A stretch of DNA of 6,039 nt from Rudaea sp. (lineage in GTDB: Bacteria > Pseudomonadota > Gammaproteobacteria > Xanthomonadales > Rhodanobacteraceae), in assembly GCA_025934455.1 (NCBI GenBank), contig JAICYA010000135.1:1-6039 (forward strand), in the 5' to 3' direction. The notes beneath the pieces are model-generated. The model saw only the letters and a program-made list of their open reading frames with translations. It did not search any database and was not told the DNA's origin. Positions 5,165 to 6,039 of the stretch are shown one piece after another. Each line of letters starts with the position of its first letter. The first letter of the stretch is position 1. Both the position numbers and the translations under genes were made by a program.

Positions 5165-6039
5165 ATGAGCGCCAACGACCAGCGCCTGGCGCTCGAACAA
5201 CTGCACAAGGGTGCGACGCTGCACCGCGCCGGCCAGATCGGACTGGCGCAAAGCCATTACCAGCGGGCAGCCAAGCTCGATCCGCACAACGCCGACGCCT
5301 GGCATCTGCTCGGCGTCGCGGCCTTGCAGTCCGGCAATCCCGCGCTTGCGGCCAAGCATCTGCGCACGTGCGTGAAAACGCGTCCCGCCTTCGCGGAAGC
5401 ACACAACAACCTCGGCGTTGCGCTGCGCCAGAGCGGCAAGCACGACGATGCCATCGCGGCGTTCCGCCAGGCGTTGGCCGTGCGCGGCGGATACATCGAC
5501 GCAATGTTCAATCTCGGCATCGCGTTCGAGGCCGCGGGAAAGCCTGCCGAGGCAGATCGAAGTTACCGGCAAGTGCTCGCGTGGCGTGCGGATCATGCCG
5601 ATGCCGCGACGAACCTGGGCAATCTCTTGCGCCGGCATGGACGTCTGGCCGATGCATTGCCTTTCGCCGAACTCGCCCAGAGCGTCGCACCGGATCGCGC
5701 GCAAACCAACGGCAATCTCGCCCTGCTGCTTTCCGATTTAGGCCGCCAGTTCGAAGCCATGCGCTTCGCCCGCGCCGCGCTCACGCAGGAACCCGATCAA
5801 GCCTTGTGGTGGAAGACGCTCGGCGTCGCGCAGCGTTTGTTGCACGACATCGACAACGCGATTCCGAGTTTGCGCCGTGCGCTCGAACTCGATCGCGACG
5901 ACGCGGCGACGGCACTGGAACTGGCGCTGGCGCTCAACGAAGCGGGCGAAACAGATGCCGCGCGCAAGCTGTTCGCAACGACCACTCCGCCGCCGGGATT
6001 CGGTGAGCGCGTGCGCTGGCTGCGCGCACTGACCTTGCC
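5165..6039 (+). CDS. Tetratricopeptide repeat protein, N-terminal part (3' truncated)
   Basis: The frame is open from an ATG at 5165 to the window edge, 291 complete codons without a stop. Residues 9 to about 280 form eight TPR units of exactly 34 residues with no insertion or deletion. Gly at position 8 recurs at 16, 50, 84, 118, 152 and 220 (Ala at 186). Ala at position 20 recurs at 28, 62, 96, 130, 164, 198, 232 and 266. Pro at position 32 is at 40, 74, 176 and 210. Asn at repeat position 6 occurs in four successive units (82, 116, 150, 184), resembling the asparagine ladder of O-GlcNAc transferase. There is no signal peptide, so the visible part is predicted cytosolic and probably binds proteins or peptides. 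The C-terminus is not seen; a GT41-type glycosyltransferase domain is one possibility. It lies 22 bases after htpG with no Shine-Dalgarno before the ATG. Confidence 0.85.
   Translation, partial: MSANDQRLALEQLHKGATLHRAGQIGLAQSHYQRAAKLDPHNADAWHLLGVAALQSGNPALAAKHLRTCVKTRPAFAEAHNNLGVALRQSGKHDDAIAAFRQALAVRGGYIDAMFNLGIAFEAAGKPAEADRSYRQVLAWRADHADAATNLGNLLRRHGRLADALPFAELAQSVAPDRAQTNGNLALLLSDLGRQFEAMRFARAALTQEPDQALWWKTLGVAQRLLHDIDNAIPSLRRALELDRDDAATALELALALNEAGETDAARKLFATTTPPPGFGERVRWLRALTL

Noticed and set aside
4321..5208. Minus-strand open frame (295 residues) antisense to the htpG 3' half
   Set aside because: It mirrors the codon periodicity of htpG and has no recognisable domain or credible ribosome binding site. 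Treated as a shadow frame.
5368..6006. Plus-strand frame of 212 residues within the TPR gene
   Set aside because: It is arginine-rich and out of frame with eight perfect TPR units in the frame from 5165, which is clearly the coding one.
1..6039. Possibility of a mobile island, CRISPR array, toxin-antitoxin or defence system
   Set aside because: No repeats with spacers, terminal inverted repeats, integrase, transposase or tRNA were seen. The genes are core functions with uniform GC-rich composition.

Overview
The window is GC-rich bacterial DNA that looks like a gammaproteobacterium of the Xanthomonadales (Lysobacter/Rhodanobacter-like). This rests on the style of the ribosomal protein sequences, the rpsP-rimM-trmD-rplS order and an HtpG of E. 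coli length. The taxon is inferred from remembered family patterns, not from a search. No mobile element, CRISPR array, tRNA, rRNA or defence system is visible, and most of the window is ordinary core genome.

Layout: (1) 1-568 (+) is the 3' end of a penicillin-binding protein 1C gene. (2) 569-729 is a leader region with a weak terminator-like hairpin, a putative promoter and two further hairpins. (3) 730-2683 (+) is the rpsP-rimM-trmD-rplS operon, encoding S16, the 16S maturation factor RimM, the tRNA m1G37 methyltransferase TrmD and L19. It has an AT-rich gap with a perfect TATAAT before rplS and ends in a strong intrinsic terminator at 2736-2769. (4) 2783-3079 (-) is a small secreted histidine-rich protein of unknown function, convergent with rplS. 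(5) 3080-3267 is a divergent intergenic region with a clear heat-shock (sigma32-type) promoter and a 13-bp palindrome. (6) 3268-5142 (+) is htpG, the bacterial Hsp90. (7) 5165-6039 (+) is the start of a TPR protein that runs off the window. It has at least eight exact 34-residue repeats and an OGT-like asparagine ladder, and it may be translated from a leaderless mRNA.

How the genes work together: the central operon makes two ribosomal proteins together with the factors that mature the 30S subunit and modify tRNA at position 37, so it is a translation-apparatus unit. htpG appears separately controlled by heat shock. The least understood parts are the His-rich secreted protein, the palindrome between it and htpG, the rpsP leader hairpins, and the TPR gene with its unseen C-terminus.
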